Part shown: positions 54,370-61,973 of the stretch, in pieces
Layout: each line of letters opens with the position of its first letter
How positions within the stretch are numbered: position 1 is the first letter of the stretch
Assembly (NCBI GenBank): GCA_015067435.1
Contig: SVMM01000007.1
Span: forward strand, 106,621-170,620
DNA from: Oscillospiraceae bacterium
Lineage (GTDB): Bacteria > Bacillota > Clostridia > Oscillospirales > Oscillospiraceae
Direction: 5' to 3'
DNA: 64,000 nt
The notes under the pieces: model-generated
What the model saw: the letters and a program-made list of their open reading frames with translations, nothing else
Told to the model about the DNA's origin: nothing
The model's database searches: none
Position numbers and translations under genes: made by a program

Positions 54370-54979
54370 ATTTGATGCTTTCGTTCTCCACCGCCGCGAT
54401 GACGCGCTGCGCCGTTTCCTCGTCGGCGATGAAGCGTTCGCACTTGCGCCCCGCGTAGCGATAGGTGCGCCACGCGGGGTTGTGATCGAGAAAGCCGCTC
54501 TCCATCGCATCGGAGAGGATGCCACACAGACAGGCGTGGACACCCTCGACGGTGTTTTCGGAGAGCGGCTTTCCATTGTTTTTGCTTTTTGTTTTCCGCA
54601 GCTCTGCGTAGAGCTTGCGGAAGTGCTCGGCGCGCAGGTCGGTCAGCTTGATGTGGCCGAGCGCGGGGAGGAAGCGGTCAATATCCCGCCTTTCACGGGT
54701 GAGCGTGGATTTCGCCAGTTTGTTCGGTGCGACGTTTTGAAGCCAAAGCTCCGTGTACTCCGCGAGCGTGATGTTGCGGTTCACCGCCTGCGGCAGATTC
54801 CTGCACTCGCGTTCGAAGAGGATCGCCTGCTCGTCGAGCCATCTTTCCTTCTGCTTCGGCGTGAGACCGTCGGGCGGCCGGACGGTTTTCTGCTGTGCCG
54901 CCCGCCGCTTGCCGCTGGGATCGTAACCCATCGACACGACGAGAAGGTAGCTGTTCCCGCGTTTTCGGATGCTTGCCAT
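54370..54979 (-). pseudogene. Tyrosine recombinase/integrase, N-terminal fragment
   Basis: Starts MASIRKRGNSYLLVVSMGYD (arm-type DNA-binding domain), then WLDEQAILFERECRNLPQAV and a SAM-like core-binding domain with LAEYTELWLQNVAPNKLAKS and LTDLRAEHFRKLYAELRK. It stops being recombinase after ENESIKYG at about 54370, about 203 residues in, before the catalytic domain. No R-H-R-Y residues remain, so it is inactive. It meets the truncated MBG protein head-on at the same base. Probably a relic of the element that integrated here. Confidence 0.86.
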
Positions 54980-55037
54980 TGTGTTCAACCTCTTTCCTTT
55001 TACGCTCAATCCAGTTGAGCTTTTTGGTAAAGCCTTT

Positions 55038-55120
55038 CGCCATATTTCGCGGTTGCCCCGCAAGGGGCGAGCGAAATGGCATCATGGGTTTATTACGAAA
55101 GCGTAGCTTTCGCAATAAAC
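55038..55120 (-). repeat. Structured palindromic element, copy 2 (inverted)
   Basis: The 45-nt core 55038-55082 is the reverse complement of 36642-36686 except for two bases that pair with each other. Next to it, on the same relative side as in copy 1, is a hairpin (55087-55120: GTTTATT/AATAAAC outer arms, CGAAAGC-type inner arms) with the same architecture but different sequence from copy 1. Confidence 0.8.
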
Positions 55121-55214
55121 ATACCGAGAAGCGCGGGAGAAAGCTACTGTAAAGATGCGCGGAAACGCAGATTCTACCAAAGCAATAATATGTGTGCTTT
55201 TCCAGAATGCGTTA

Positions 55215-55260
55215 TTGACATATGTCGCAAAATGAGCTATTCTTATAATCGACATATGTC
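55215..55260 (+). promoter_or_regulatory. Promoter flanked by twin GACATATGTC palindromes
   Basis: TTGACA (55215-55220) with TATTCT at 17 bp (or TATAAT at 23 bp). Perfect 10-bp palindromes GACATATGTC occur at 55217-55226, overlapping the -35, and at 55251-55260, downstream of the -10, 34 bp centre to centre. This is the layout of a repressor operator pair for the DUF134 regulator gene that follows. Confidence 0.66.
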
Positions 55261-55275
55261 AGAAAGGAGACGCCT

Positions 55276-56007
55276 ATGCCGAGACCAACCAGATGCCGGA
55301 GAATCGAACGACTGCCGGTCTACCGCAGCTTTTCGCCCGACGATGCGGATGCCGCCGAAAGCGTGCGCATGACGGTGGATGAGTTTGAAGCCCTGCGCCT
55401 CCTGGACGACGAAGGGCTTACGCAGGAGGCCTGCGCCGAGCGCATGAACATCGCCCGCACCACGGTCACGGCGATCTATTTAAGCGCGCGCAAGAAGGTC
55501 GCGGACGCGCTCGTCCACGGAAAGCGGCTGCTGATCACAGGGGGCTGCTGCGCGTTTGAACCGGTTGAAATCAAACAAGCCATTATGGAGAAAGGAAACA
55601 CAACCATGAGAATCGCGGTCACTTATGAAAACGGAGAGATCTTCCAGCACTTCGGACACACGGAGCAGTTCAAGCTCTACGACGTGGAGGACGGGAAGAT
55701 CACAAACGAACAGGTCATCGACACCAACGGCAGCGGACACGGCGCGCTGGCAGGCTTTCTGCAGGCGGCGCAGGTGGACGCGCTGATCTGCGGCGGCATC
55801 GGCATGGGCGCGCAGATGGCGCTCGCCGACGCAGGCATCAGGCTCTACGGCGGCGTGCAGGGCAGCGCGGACGAGGCGGCGAAGGCACTGACCGAGGGAC
55901 GGCTCGACTACGACCCCAACGCGCGCTGCGACCACCACAACCACGAGCACCACGGCGGCGAGTGCGGTCACGGAAGCTGCGCGGATCATCACTGCCACGG
56001 GAACTGA
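55276..56007 (+). CDS. DUF134 helix-turn-helix protein fused to a NifX-like domain
   Basis: A 243-residue protein. Residues 1-~95 are DUF134 (PRPTRCRRIERLPVYRSF, MTVDEFEALRLLDDEGLTQE, ERMNIARTTVTAIYLSARKK), a DNA-binding domain. Residues ~111-220 are a dinitrogenase-cofactor/NifX-like domain (MRIAVTYENGEIFQHFGHTE, VDALICGGIGMGAQMALADA). The tail is rich in His and Cys (CDHHNHEHHGGECGHGSC), a probable metal site. A metal- or redox-responsive regulator is plausible. Its promoter has twin palindromes, and AAAGGAG precedes the ATG. Confidence 0.92.
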   Translation: MPRPTRCRRIERLPVYRSFSPDDADAAESVRMTVDEFEALRLLDDEGLTQEACAERMNIARTTVTAIYLSARKKVADALVHGKRLLITGGCCAFEPVEIKQAIMEKGNTTMRIAVTYENGEIFQHFGHTEQFKLYDVEDGKITNEQVIDTNGSGHGALAGFLQAAQVDALICGGIGMGAQMALADAGIRLYGGVQGSADEAAKALTEGRLDYDPNARCDHHNHEHHGGECGHGSCADHHCHGN

Positions 56008-56014
56008 AAGGCGT

Positions 56015-56491
56015 ATGGAATACGAAATTGCCGGCAAAGAAGATATTGAGGAACTATATGCCCTGCAGCTACGGGCGTTTGAAAGCGAAGCTGAAATGAT
56101 CGGCAGCCGCAGCGTGCCGGCGCTGATGGAATCACGCGAAGAGAACCGGGCGGACTTTGATCATTGGACTGTCCTGGTCAGGCGGGACGAAGCGGGCAGG
56201 ATCATCGGCGCGGTCCGATACAGGAAGCTGGGCGACCACATCGACGTCGGCAGGCTGATGGTCGCGCCGGAGCACAGAAACCGGGGCGTGGCAAGCGATT
56301 TGATGCGAGCGGTCGAAGAAATGACGCGGGAGGACACATTCGAGCTTTATACCTGCACGAAAAGCTATAGCAACATCCGGCTGTACGAACAGCTCGGCTA
56401 TCGCATTTTCAAGGAAGAACGGGGAGAGCGTGACCTTTCCTTTGCTTATATGAGAAAAACCATCGAAAACGGAAAGGCGGAAACGCATTGA
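56015..56491 (+). CDS. GNAT-family N-acetyltransferase
   Basis: A 158-residue acetyltransferase. Acetyl-CoA motif A is VGRLMVAPEHRNRGVASDLM (Q/RxxGxG/A form RNRGVA), followed by the usual beta5-alpha4 segment YSNIRLYEQLGYRIFKEE. The substrate is unknown. It starts 7 bp after the DUF134-NifX stop and overlaps the next gene's start, so the three are one unit. Confidence 0.9.
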   Translation: MEYEIAGKEDIEELYALQLRAFESEAEMIGSRSVPALMESREENRADFDHWTVLVRRDEAGRIIGAVRYRKLGDHIDVGRLMVAPEHRNRGVASDLMRAVEEMTREDTFELYTCTKSYSNIRLYEQLGYRIFKEERGERDLSFAYMRKTIENGKAETH

Positions 56492-57031
56492 AAACGGACG
56501 CAAGGGTAGAACTTCAGCCGCTTCAGCCGTCTGACCGCGAGCAGTTCATCCACGACAATCAGGAGGCGTTTCAACTACGGTGCGCTGGAGGAGTTCGGGC
56601 GCCGGGACGACCACTTCGAGGAGGACGGCGAGATCATCTCCCACGAGACCATCGAGGCGTCCATCGACAGCGGCGAGGCGTATCGCATCCTGCTGGACGG
56701 AGAAAAAGTCGGCGGCGTGGTGCTCAAGGTCGACGGAGAGCGCGGCAATCTTGAACTGCTGTTCGTTTCCCCGCGCATCCACAGCAGGGGCGTCGGCTAT
56801 GCCGCGTGGCGCGCGGTGGAGCGCCTGCACCCGGAGGTGCGGGTATGGGAGACGGTCACACCATACTTTGAACAGCGGAACATTCATTTTTATGTAAACC
56901 GATGCGGCTTTCATATCGTGGAATTCTTCAACGCGCATCATCCCGACCCCAACGACCCGGACACAGCGCGGGAGCTTGACGAGCAGTTCCCGGAGGGAAT
57001 GTTTCGGTTTGAAAAGAGAATGGATCTGTAA
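56488..57031 (+). pseudogene. GNAT-family acetyltransferase, frameshifted
   Basis: The first 28 codons (KTDARVELQPLQPSDREQFI, then HDNQEAF) read in one frame. From about 56573 the homologous protein continues in the next frame (NYGALEEFGRRDDHFEEDG, YRILLDGEKVGGVVLKVDGE, SPRIHSRGVGYAAWRAV, YFEQRNIHFYVNRCGFHIVE) to a stop at 57031. One extra base in the TTTC at about 56567-56571 explains it. No slippery heptamer is seen, so it is read as a real frameshift or a sequencing error. It overlaps the upstream GNAT gene by 4 nt. Confidence 0.85.
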
Positions 57032-57059
57032 GGATCGAACTTATTAGATGAAAAACAGA

Positions 57060-57091
57060 GGGCATCGGTGCGACGTTTCGCACCGATGCCC
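57060..57091 (-). terminator. Terminator-like hairpin
   Basis: A perfect 14-bp stem GGGCATCGGTGCGA / TCGCACCGATGCCC; on the minus strand it is followed by TCTGTTTTTC, so it would end the minus-strand recombinase transcript. Confidence 0.75.
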
Positions 57092-57101
57092 TTGTCGTCT
57101 G

Positions 57102-57281
57102 CTACGCGCTCTTATCTTCTACGCTGTTCGGGATGATGCCGGAGATTACGCGCGCCGCTTCGAGCTTGCGCTCCATCTGCGGGTGGCAATAGGTGCGCTC
57201 CAGAAACGACGTGTCCCCGTGACCGGCGAGGTCGGCGACCGTCTGCTTGTCCACGCCGCCGTGGAGCAGGGTGGTCACATT
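57102..57281 (-). pseudogene. Tyrosine recombinase, C-terminal fragment
   Basis: About 59 codons with the end of an integrase catalytic domain: NVTTLLHGGVDKQTVADLAG, then the GHGDTSFLERTYCHP segment holding the GH box and the active-site Tyr, and the final helix KLEAARVISGI. The rest of the domain upstream (57282 onward on this strand) is not recombinase-like. It cannot be the missing end of the fragment at 54370-54979 in simple order, since it lies 5' of it on the same strand; two elements or a rearrangement are implied. Confidence 0.82.
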
Positions 57282-57299
57282 CGGGAGGCGCGGCTGGAT

Positions 57300-57677
57300 T
57301 TTCTGTGCGACCAGATTCCCGACCTTGAAGATTTCTTTCCTCTGCTTTCTGACTTTCGCTTCGGCGGATACCGCATTCTTGGCGACCTCATTTGTGACGT
57401 CGACGACGAGAACAACGCGGAGAAAAACAGAAAACTGCACCGGCCGAGGGATTCGGAAGCGTTCCAAGCCATGATGCAAGCATATTTGGACAAGCCGCGG
57501 TCGCAGAGCTACAAGGACGCGGTGGCGAAGGTGTGCCGCAAGCGGCTGGACAAAATCGTCAAGCCGCACTTTGCCGTAAGGCGCATAAACCGAAACTTAT
57601 CTCAAGAAACGATATTGAATTATTTTTCCAAAATTCAAGGTTTTAGACATATGAGCGACCTGCCAACGCGCACTTGA
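57300..57677 (+). other. Unassigned coding-like remnant between the recombinase fragment and the gamma-lyase
   Basis: An open plus frame here contains DSEAFQAMMQAYLDKPRSQS followed by YKDAVAKVCRKRLDKIVKPH, helical and protein-like, but has no own start or RBS and runs into AT-rich DNA. I do not recognise it. On the minus strand a competing frame reads VTNEVAKNAVSAEAKVRKQR. Most likely the leftover of a gene cut by the rearrangements nearby. Confidence 0.3.
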
Positions 57678-57701
57678 CGCATACTGTGTTGATTAAGTAT
57701 A

Positions 57702-57730
57702 TTGACAAGATAGGAATTATAGGGTACAGT
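57702..57730 (+). promoter_or_regulatory. Promoter of the gamma-lyase gene
   Basis: Perfect TTGACA, 17-bp spacer, TACAGT. A small GC hairpin (about 57739-57764) lies in the leader; I see no known riboswitch core. Confidence 0.58.
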
Positions 57731-57798
57731 TGCCGCACAGGCTTTTCCCCGCACCGGCGGAAGCGGTCAGCGCGAGGATATGAAAGGATGCTCACGCA

Positions 57799-58995
57799 AT
57801 GGCAAGAAAAGAGAACAGATTCAAGGACTATGGTATTGCCACGCAGGCGATCCACACCGGCACAGATTACGACGCGGAGACCGGCGCAGTTCGCCGCCCG
57901 CTGCACATGGCGAACAGCTACAAGCTGCCGGATGACCTCTCGCAGGTCAACTATTCATCCACCGACCTTCTGATGTATTCCCGCAACGGGAACGCGAACC
58001 AACACTGGCTGGAGGAGAAGATCGCCGCGCTGCACGGCGCGGACGACGCCATCGTGCTCGCCAGCGGCGTCGGCGCACTCCACGCGCTGTTCTGGACGCT
58101 GCTGAAAAGCGGCGACCGCGTCGTCTATCCGAAGGTCAGCTACATGGCGGTCTACCGGATGTTCCACGAGCTGTTCAACCGCAAATTCGGCGTAGAGACG
58201 GTCATGGTGGACATGACGGATCTCGACGCGGTGCGAGAAGCCATTACACCGGGGACGCGCCTCGTCCACATCGAAACGCCGGACAACCCGACCGTGGGCG
58301 TGACGGATATTGCGGCGGTCGCCGAGATCGCACACCAAAACGGTGCGCTGCTGTCGGTGGACAACACCTTCGCCTCGCCGCTCAACCAAAAACCGCTGGA
58401 GCTTGGCGCGGATTTCGTGGTGGAGGCGCTGACGAAGTTCATCAACGGCCACGGCGACGCGCAGGGAGGCGCGATCATCTCCAACGACCTTGAGACGATG
58501 GACCGCATCCGCTATGAGGCGCAGGTAAACGTTGGAGCGGTCATCAGCCCGTTCAATGCATGGCAGATCTTCCGCGGATCAGTGACGTTCCCTCTTCGGA
58601 TGCAGAGGATCAATGAGTCTTCCCAAAAGATCGCGGAATGGCTGGAGCAGCGGAAAAATGTGACCTTCGTTTCCTATCCCGGGCTTGCTAGCAACCCGGG
58701 ACACGAGCTTGCGGAGCGGCAAATGCAAAACGGGTACGGCGGCGTGATCTCCTTCGGCGTCGCCGCGGACGACAAAACGGTGGAGCGATTCTGCGCCGCG
58801 CTCAAGGTCGTGACCTTCGCGGTCTCGCTCGGCCACGACGAGAGCCTGATCTTTCCGCAACCAAGCTATGACGAGCGGATCGACCTGTACCCTGAGCGGT
58901 TCCGCAAGGGCTTTATCCGCTTCAGCGTGGGGCTGGAGGAGTCGGAGGACATCATCGCCGATCTCGATCGGGCGCTGCGCGCGGTGGAACTGTGA
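57799..58995 (+). CDS. PLP-dependent trans-sulfuration enzyme (cystathionine/methionine gamma-lyase type)
   Basis: A 398-residue Cys/Met-metabolism PLP enzyme. Residues near the start (GIATQAIHTGTDYDAETGAV) match the family. YSRNGNANQHWLEEKIAALHG and ASGVGALHALFWTLLKSGDRVV form the cofactor loop. HIETPDNPTVGVTDI is the cofactor-ring segment, and the PLP lysine lies in VEALTKFINGHGDAQGG. Members cleave cystathionine, homocysteine or methionine, often releasing H2S or methanethiol. The exact substrate cannot be set here. The sulfur-related genes that follow fit a thiol-releasing role. Confidence 0.92.
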   Translation: MARKENRFKDYGIATQAIHTGTDYDAETGAVRRPLHMANSYKLPDDLSQVNYSSTDLLMYSRNGNANQHWLEEKIAALHGADDAIVLASGVGALHALFWTLLKSGDRVVYPKVSYMAVYRMFHELFNRKFGVETVMVDMTDLDAVREAITPGTRLVHIETPDNPTVGVTDIAAVAEIAHQNGALLSVDNTFASPLNQKPLELGADFVVEALTKFINGHGDAQGGAIISNDLETMDRIRYEAQVNVGAVISPFNAWQIFRGSVTFPLRMQRINESSQKIAEWLEQRKNVTFVSYPGLASNPGHELAERQMQNGYGGVISFGVAADDKTVERFCAALKVVTFAVSLGHDESLIFPQPSYDERIDLYPERFRKGFIRFSVGLEESEDIIADLDRALRAVEL

Positions 58996-59029
58996 GCGGG
59001 ACGATCAAACCGAAGGGAGTTTAAACAAC

Positions 59030-59482
59030 GTGAAACGATTATTCTTGATTGCCGCCTTCTGTCTGGCGCTTGCGGCGTCTTTTGCCGCCTGCGGCGCGAG
59101 CGAAACCGAGCAGTCCGCGCTGCGCATCGACACCGCCGCGCTCGGCGCGGAGCCGACGTTCATCGACCACACGCAGGACGGCGTTGCCATGCAGCTCATT
59201 GCGATCAAGGACGCCGACAACACGGTGCGCCTGGCGATCAACACCTGCCAGTCCTGCGGCGGCTCGCCCTACGCGTGGTTCGAGTACATCGGAGACGACA
59301 CCCTGCAATGCCAGAACTGCGGCCTGACGTTCCGCACCGAAACGGTGGGAACGACGAAGGCGGCGGGCTGCAATCCCGTGACCATCACGGACTTTGCGGT
59401 GGACGGAGACAGCGTGACAATTCCGGGCAGCGTGCTTTCCTCCGCAAAGGAGCTGTTCAAAAACTGGAAGGCGTTTGGCTGA
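59030..59482 (+). CDS. DUF2318-like Cys-rich lipoprotein
   Basis: A 150-residue lipoprotein. The signal ends in lipobox SFAAC (Cys about 20). The mature domain has CQSCGGSPYAWFEYIGDDTL then CQNCGLTFRTETVG and a late GCNP, i.e. two CXXC pairs, as in DUF2318 (Fe-S/metal-associated, often near iron or metal permeases). Translation starts at GTG with GAAGGGAG upstream. It is translationally close to the next gene (stop 1 bp before its ATG). Confidence 0.86.
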   Translation: MKRLFLIAAFCLALAASFAACGASETEQSALRIDTAALGAEPTFIDHTQDGVAMQLIAIKDADNTVRLAINTCQSCGGSPYAWFEYIGDDTLQCQNCGLTFRTETVGTTKAAGCNPVTITDFAVDGDSVTIPGSVLSSAKELFKNWKAFG

Positions 59483-59483
59483 A

Positions 59484-60773
59484 ATGGCGGTACAGGTGAC
59501 AACATGGCAAATTGAGGGCATGTTCTGCCCGCATTGCGAAACTGCCATCCGCCGCGCGCTGCGGGATATGAGCGGCCTTGACGATATTCGGGCGGATTAC
59601 CGCGCCGACACGCTGAGTGCGCGGTGGGACGGAAAAACGTCGCCGGAAAAGCGGATCGCGGAGCGCGTCGCGGAGGCGGGCTACACGTTGGTGCCGCTGC
59701 GGGAAGGCAGACGCCGCCGGAGGCTCCGGCTGCTGGCGGCTTTGCTGGCGGTGCCGGCGGTATCAGCGGTGCTGGTGCTGACGCCGATCCGATCAACGCT
59801 GAGCGTGTTTCCGGCGGTACGCGCCGGAATGGGCCTCGGCGCGCTGTTTACGCTGGGACTTCTGACCTCACTGCACTGTGTGGGCATGTGCGGCGGCATC
59901 AACCTGACGCAAAGCGCCCTGACCGCGCAGCGGGGCGGGAAGGTGACCCGTGCCAACGTGCTCTATAATCTGGGACGCGTGCTCTCCTACACCGCGACGG
60001 GTGTGATCGTCGGCGCGCTGGGGACGGCGCTCCGGTTCAGCACGGAGGCGCAGGCGGCGATCCAGCTCCTTGCGGCGGCCGCCATGCTGATGATGGCGTT
60101 TGCCATGCTGGGCGCCGTCGGCCGTGGCGGATTCCTGCTGCCGCAAAGCCTGCGGCTGCGCCTTGTGTCGCACGGCGCAGGCTCGTCGCTGTATCTGGGG
60201 CTGCTCAACGGACTGATGCCCTGCGGCCCGCTGCAGGCGATGCAGCTCTATGCGCTCTCGGCGGGCAGCTGGTGGATGGGCGCGCTGTCGATGCTCTGCT
60301 TCAGCCTCGGCACGGTGCCGCTGATGCTGGGAGTCGGACTGTTGGGCGGGCGGCTCAACGTTCGCTTTGCAAAACCGATGCGGCTTGCCTCCGGCGCGCT
60401 GATCCTCGTCATGGGGACCACAATGCTGCTGAACGGCGCGGCGCTGGCAGGGGTGAGGCTGCCTGAGCTTTCTGACCGCGCCGCGGATACCGCGTCGGCG
60501 GAGGAGGGGGTGCAGCTGGTGCGCTCCGAGCTGGAATGGCGGAGCTATCCCGACATCACTGTTCAGGCGGGGGTGCCGGTGCGCTGGGTGATCCACACGG
60601 AGGAGGACCGGATCACCGGCTGCAACAACGAAATGGTGATCCCGGCGCTGGACCTTCGCGTGCCCCTGCACCCCGGAGACAACGTGGTGGAGTTCACCGC
60701 GGACGAGCCGGGGGTCATTCCCTACACCTGCTGGATGGGGATGCTGCGCGGCTCCATCACCGTGGAAGAATAA
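59484..60773 (+). CDS. HMA domain - TauE/SafE-type membrane protein - cupredoxin-like fusion
   Basis: A 429-residue three-part protein. Residues 1-~68 are a heavy-metal-associated domain with the metal motif GMFCPHC (MxCxxC) and AGYTLVPL. A membrane domain of about 6-7 helices (about 80-325) has SLHCVGMCGGINLTQSAL and LMPCGPLQAMQLYALSAGS, the SafE/UreH-2-type Cys motifs. The C-terminal ~85 residues form an outward cupredoxin-like domain with GCNNEM and YTCWMGMLRG as likely Cu ligands. A copper export/delivery role is inferred. The ATG at 59484 was preferred to a TTG at 59475. Confidence 0.88.
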   Translation: MAVQVTTWQIEGMFCPHCETAIRRALRDMSGLDDIRADYRADTLSARWDGKTSPEKRIAERVAEAGYTLVPLREGRRRRRLRLLAALLAVPAVSAVLVLTPIRSTLSVFPAVRAGMGLGALFTLGLLTSLHCVGMCGGINLTQSALTAQRGGKVTRANVLYNLGRVLSYTATGVIVGALGTALRFSTEAQAAIQLLAAAAMLMMAFAMLGAVGRGGFLLPQSLRLRLVSHGAGSSLYLGLLNGLMPCGPLQAMQLYALSAGSWWMGALSMLCFSLGTVPLMLGVGLLGGRLNVRFAKPMRLASGALILVMGTTMLLNGAALAGVRLPELSDRAADTASAEEGVQLVRSELEWRSYPDITVQAGVPVRWVIHTEEDRITGCNNEMVIPALDLRVPLHPGDNVVEFTADEPGVIPYTCWMGMLRGSITVEE

Positions 60774-60802
60774 CCGTAATATCGGCTCATCGGAGGTGCT
60801 GC

Positions 60803-61930
60803 TTGGAAGCTGAGATCACAATAGCGGAGCTGACGGATATGCCGGAGGGCGCGTATCGGCTGCTCGACGTCCGCGACGAGGTTTCCCACCGCTACGGGAC
60901 CATATCCAATGCGGTCAGCATGCCTGATGTTCTGGGCGCGGCGGAGCGAGGTGAGCTGCCGTGTGACAAGACCGTCGTGCTTTTTTGCATGCACGGCCAG
61001 CAAAGCCTGCCGCTGGCGGAGGAACTGCGGGAAATGGGCTACGACGCGCGGAGCCTGCGCGGCGGGTATGGCGCGTGGCTGCGCGCCTCGCTCCGGCCCG
61101 TAGACCGCTCGGCGGAGATCGAGGCGTCGCTTCGGCGGCGCGTCTTCCACGAAAAGTTGTTCAGCCGCTTCGCCAAGGCGGTTGTCAAATACGAGCTGGT
61201 GCAGCCGAACGACAAAATCGCGGTGTGCATCAGCGGCGGCAAGGACTCCATGCTGATGGCAAAGCTCTTTCAGGAGCTGGAGCGCTGCCGCAAGTTTCCA
61301 TTTGAGCTGGTGTTCCTCGTGATGGACCCCGGCTACAACGAGCTGAACCGCACGGTGATCGAGAACAACGCCGTGACGCTCGGCGTGCCGATCACGGTGT
61401 TTGAAACGCAGATCTTCGACGCGGTAGACCGGATCGAAAAATCCCCCTGCTATCTCTGTGCGCGGATGCGCCGCGGACACCTTTACAAGAAGGCGCAGGA
61501 GCTGGGCTGCAACAAGATCGCGCTTGGGCACCACTATGACGACGTGATCGAAACGATCCTGATGGGGATGCTGTGGAGCGGGCAGACGCAGACGATGATG
61601 CCGAAGCTGCACAGCAAGAACTTCCCCGGCATGGAGCTCATCCGCCCGATGTATCTCATCCGCGAGGGCGACATCATCGCGTGGCGCGACGCGAACCGGC
61701 TGCACTTCATCCAATGCGCCTGCCACTTTACGGACACCTGCTCCTCCTGCCGCGCGGACGGCGCGCCGGTCTCGAAGCGCATGGACACGAAGCTCCTGAT
61801 TCGTAAGTTAAAAGAGACAAACCCGCACGTCGAGGCGAATATCTTCAACAGCGTGAACAACGTCAGCCTCGAAACGCTGATCTCTTACCAGAAGGACGGC
61901 ACCGCGCACAGCTTTTTGGACGACTATTGA
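60803..61930 (+). CDS. Rhodanese domain fused to a TtcA-like PP-loop ATPase
   Basis: A 375-residue protein. Residues 1-~95 are a rhodanese domain (YRLLDVRDEVSHRYGTISNA, active-site loop FCMHGQQSLPLA with Cys, then LRGGYGAWL). Residues ~115-375 are a PP-loop ATPase of the TtcA/TilS group: CISGGKDSM, PCYLCARMRRGHLYKKA, ALGHHYDDVIETILMGMLW and CTDTCSSC-like HFTDTCSSCRADG. It likely moves persulfide sulfur from the rhodanese Cys to a nucleoside or other acceptor. Translation starts at TTG after CGGAGGTG. Confidence 0.88.
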   Translation: MEAEITIAELTDMPEGAYRLLDVRDEVSHRYGTISNAVSMPDVLGAAERGELPCDKTVVLFCMHGQQSLPLAEELREMGYDARSLRGGYGAWLRASLRPVDRSAEIEASLRRRVFHEKLFSRFAKAVVKYELVQPNDKIAVCISGGKDSMLMAKLFQELERCRKFPFELVFLVMDPGYNELNRTVIENNAVTLGVPITVFETQIFDAVDRIEKSPCYLCARMRRGHLYKKAQELGCNKIALGHHYDDVIETILMGMLWSGQTQTMMPKLHSKNFPGMELIRPMYLIREGDIIAWRDANRLHFIQCACHFTDTCSSCRADGAPVSKRMDTKLLIRKLKETNPHVEANIFNSVNNVSLETLISYQKDGTAHSFLDDY

Positions 61931-61973
61931 TCGGCCGATCCAAAAGTGAACTTATCAAAGCGAGGGATAAGCA

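Noticed and set aside
56560..56580. Programmed +1 frameshift in the second GNAT gene
   Set aside because: No slippery heptamer, stop codon or downstream pseudoknot is visible; a simple indel is enough.
57731..57798. SAM or other known riboswitch before the gamma-lyase
   Set aside because: Only a short GC hairpin is present; no conserved core of SAM-I, SAM-II or T-box was seen.
57000..57798. Right attachment site repeating the tRNA-Arg 3' end
   Set aside because: I looked for the TTCGAATCGCAT...GGGCG pattern by eye and did not find it; a computed search could still reveal a diverged copy.
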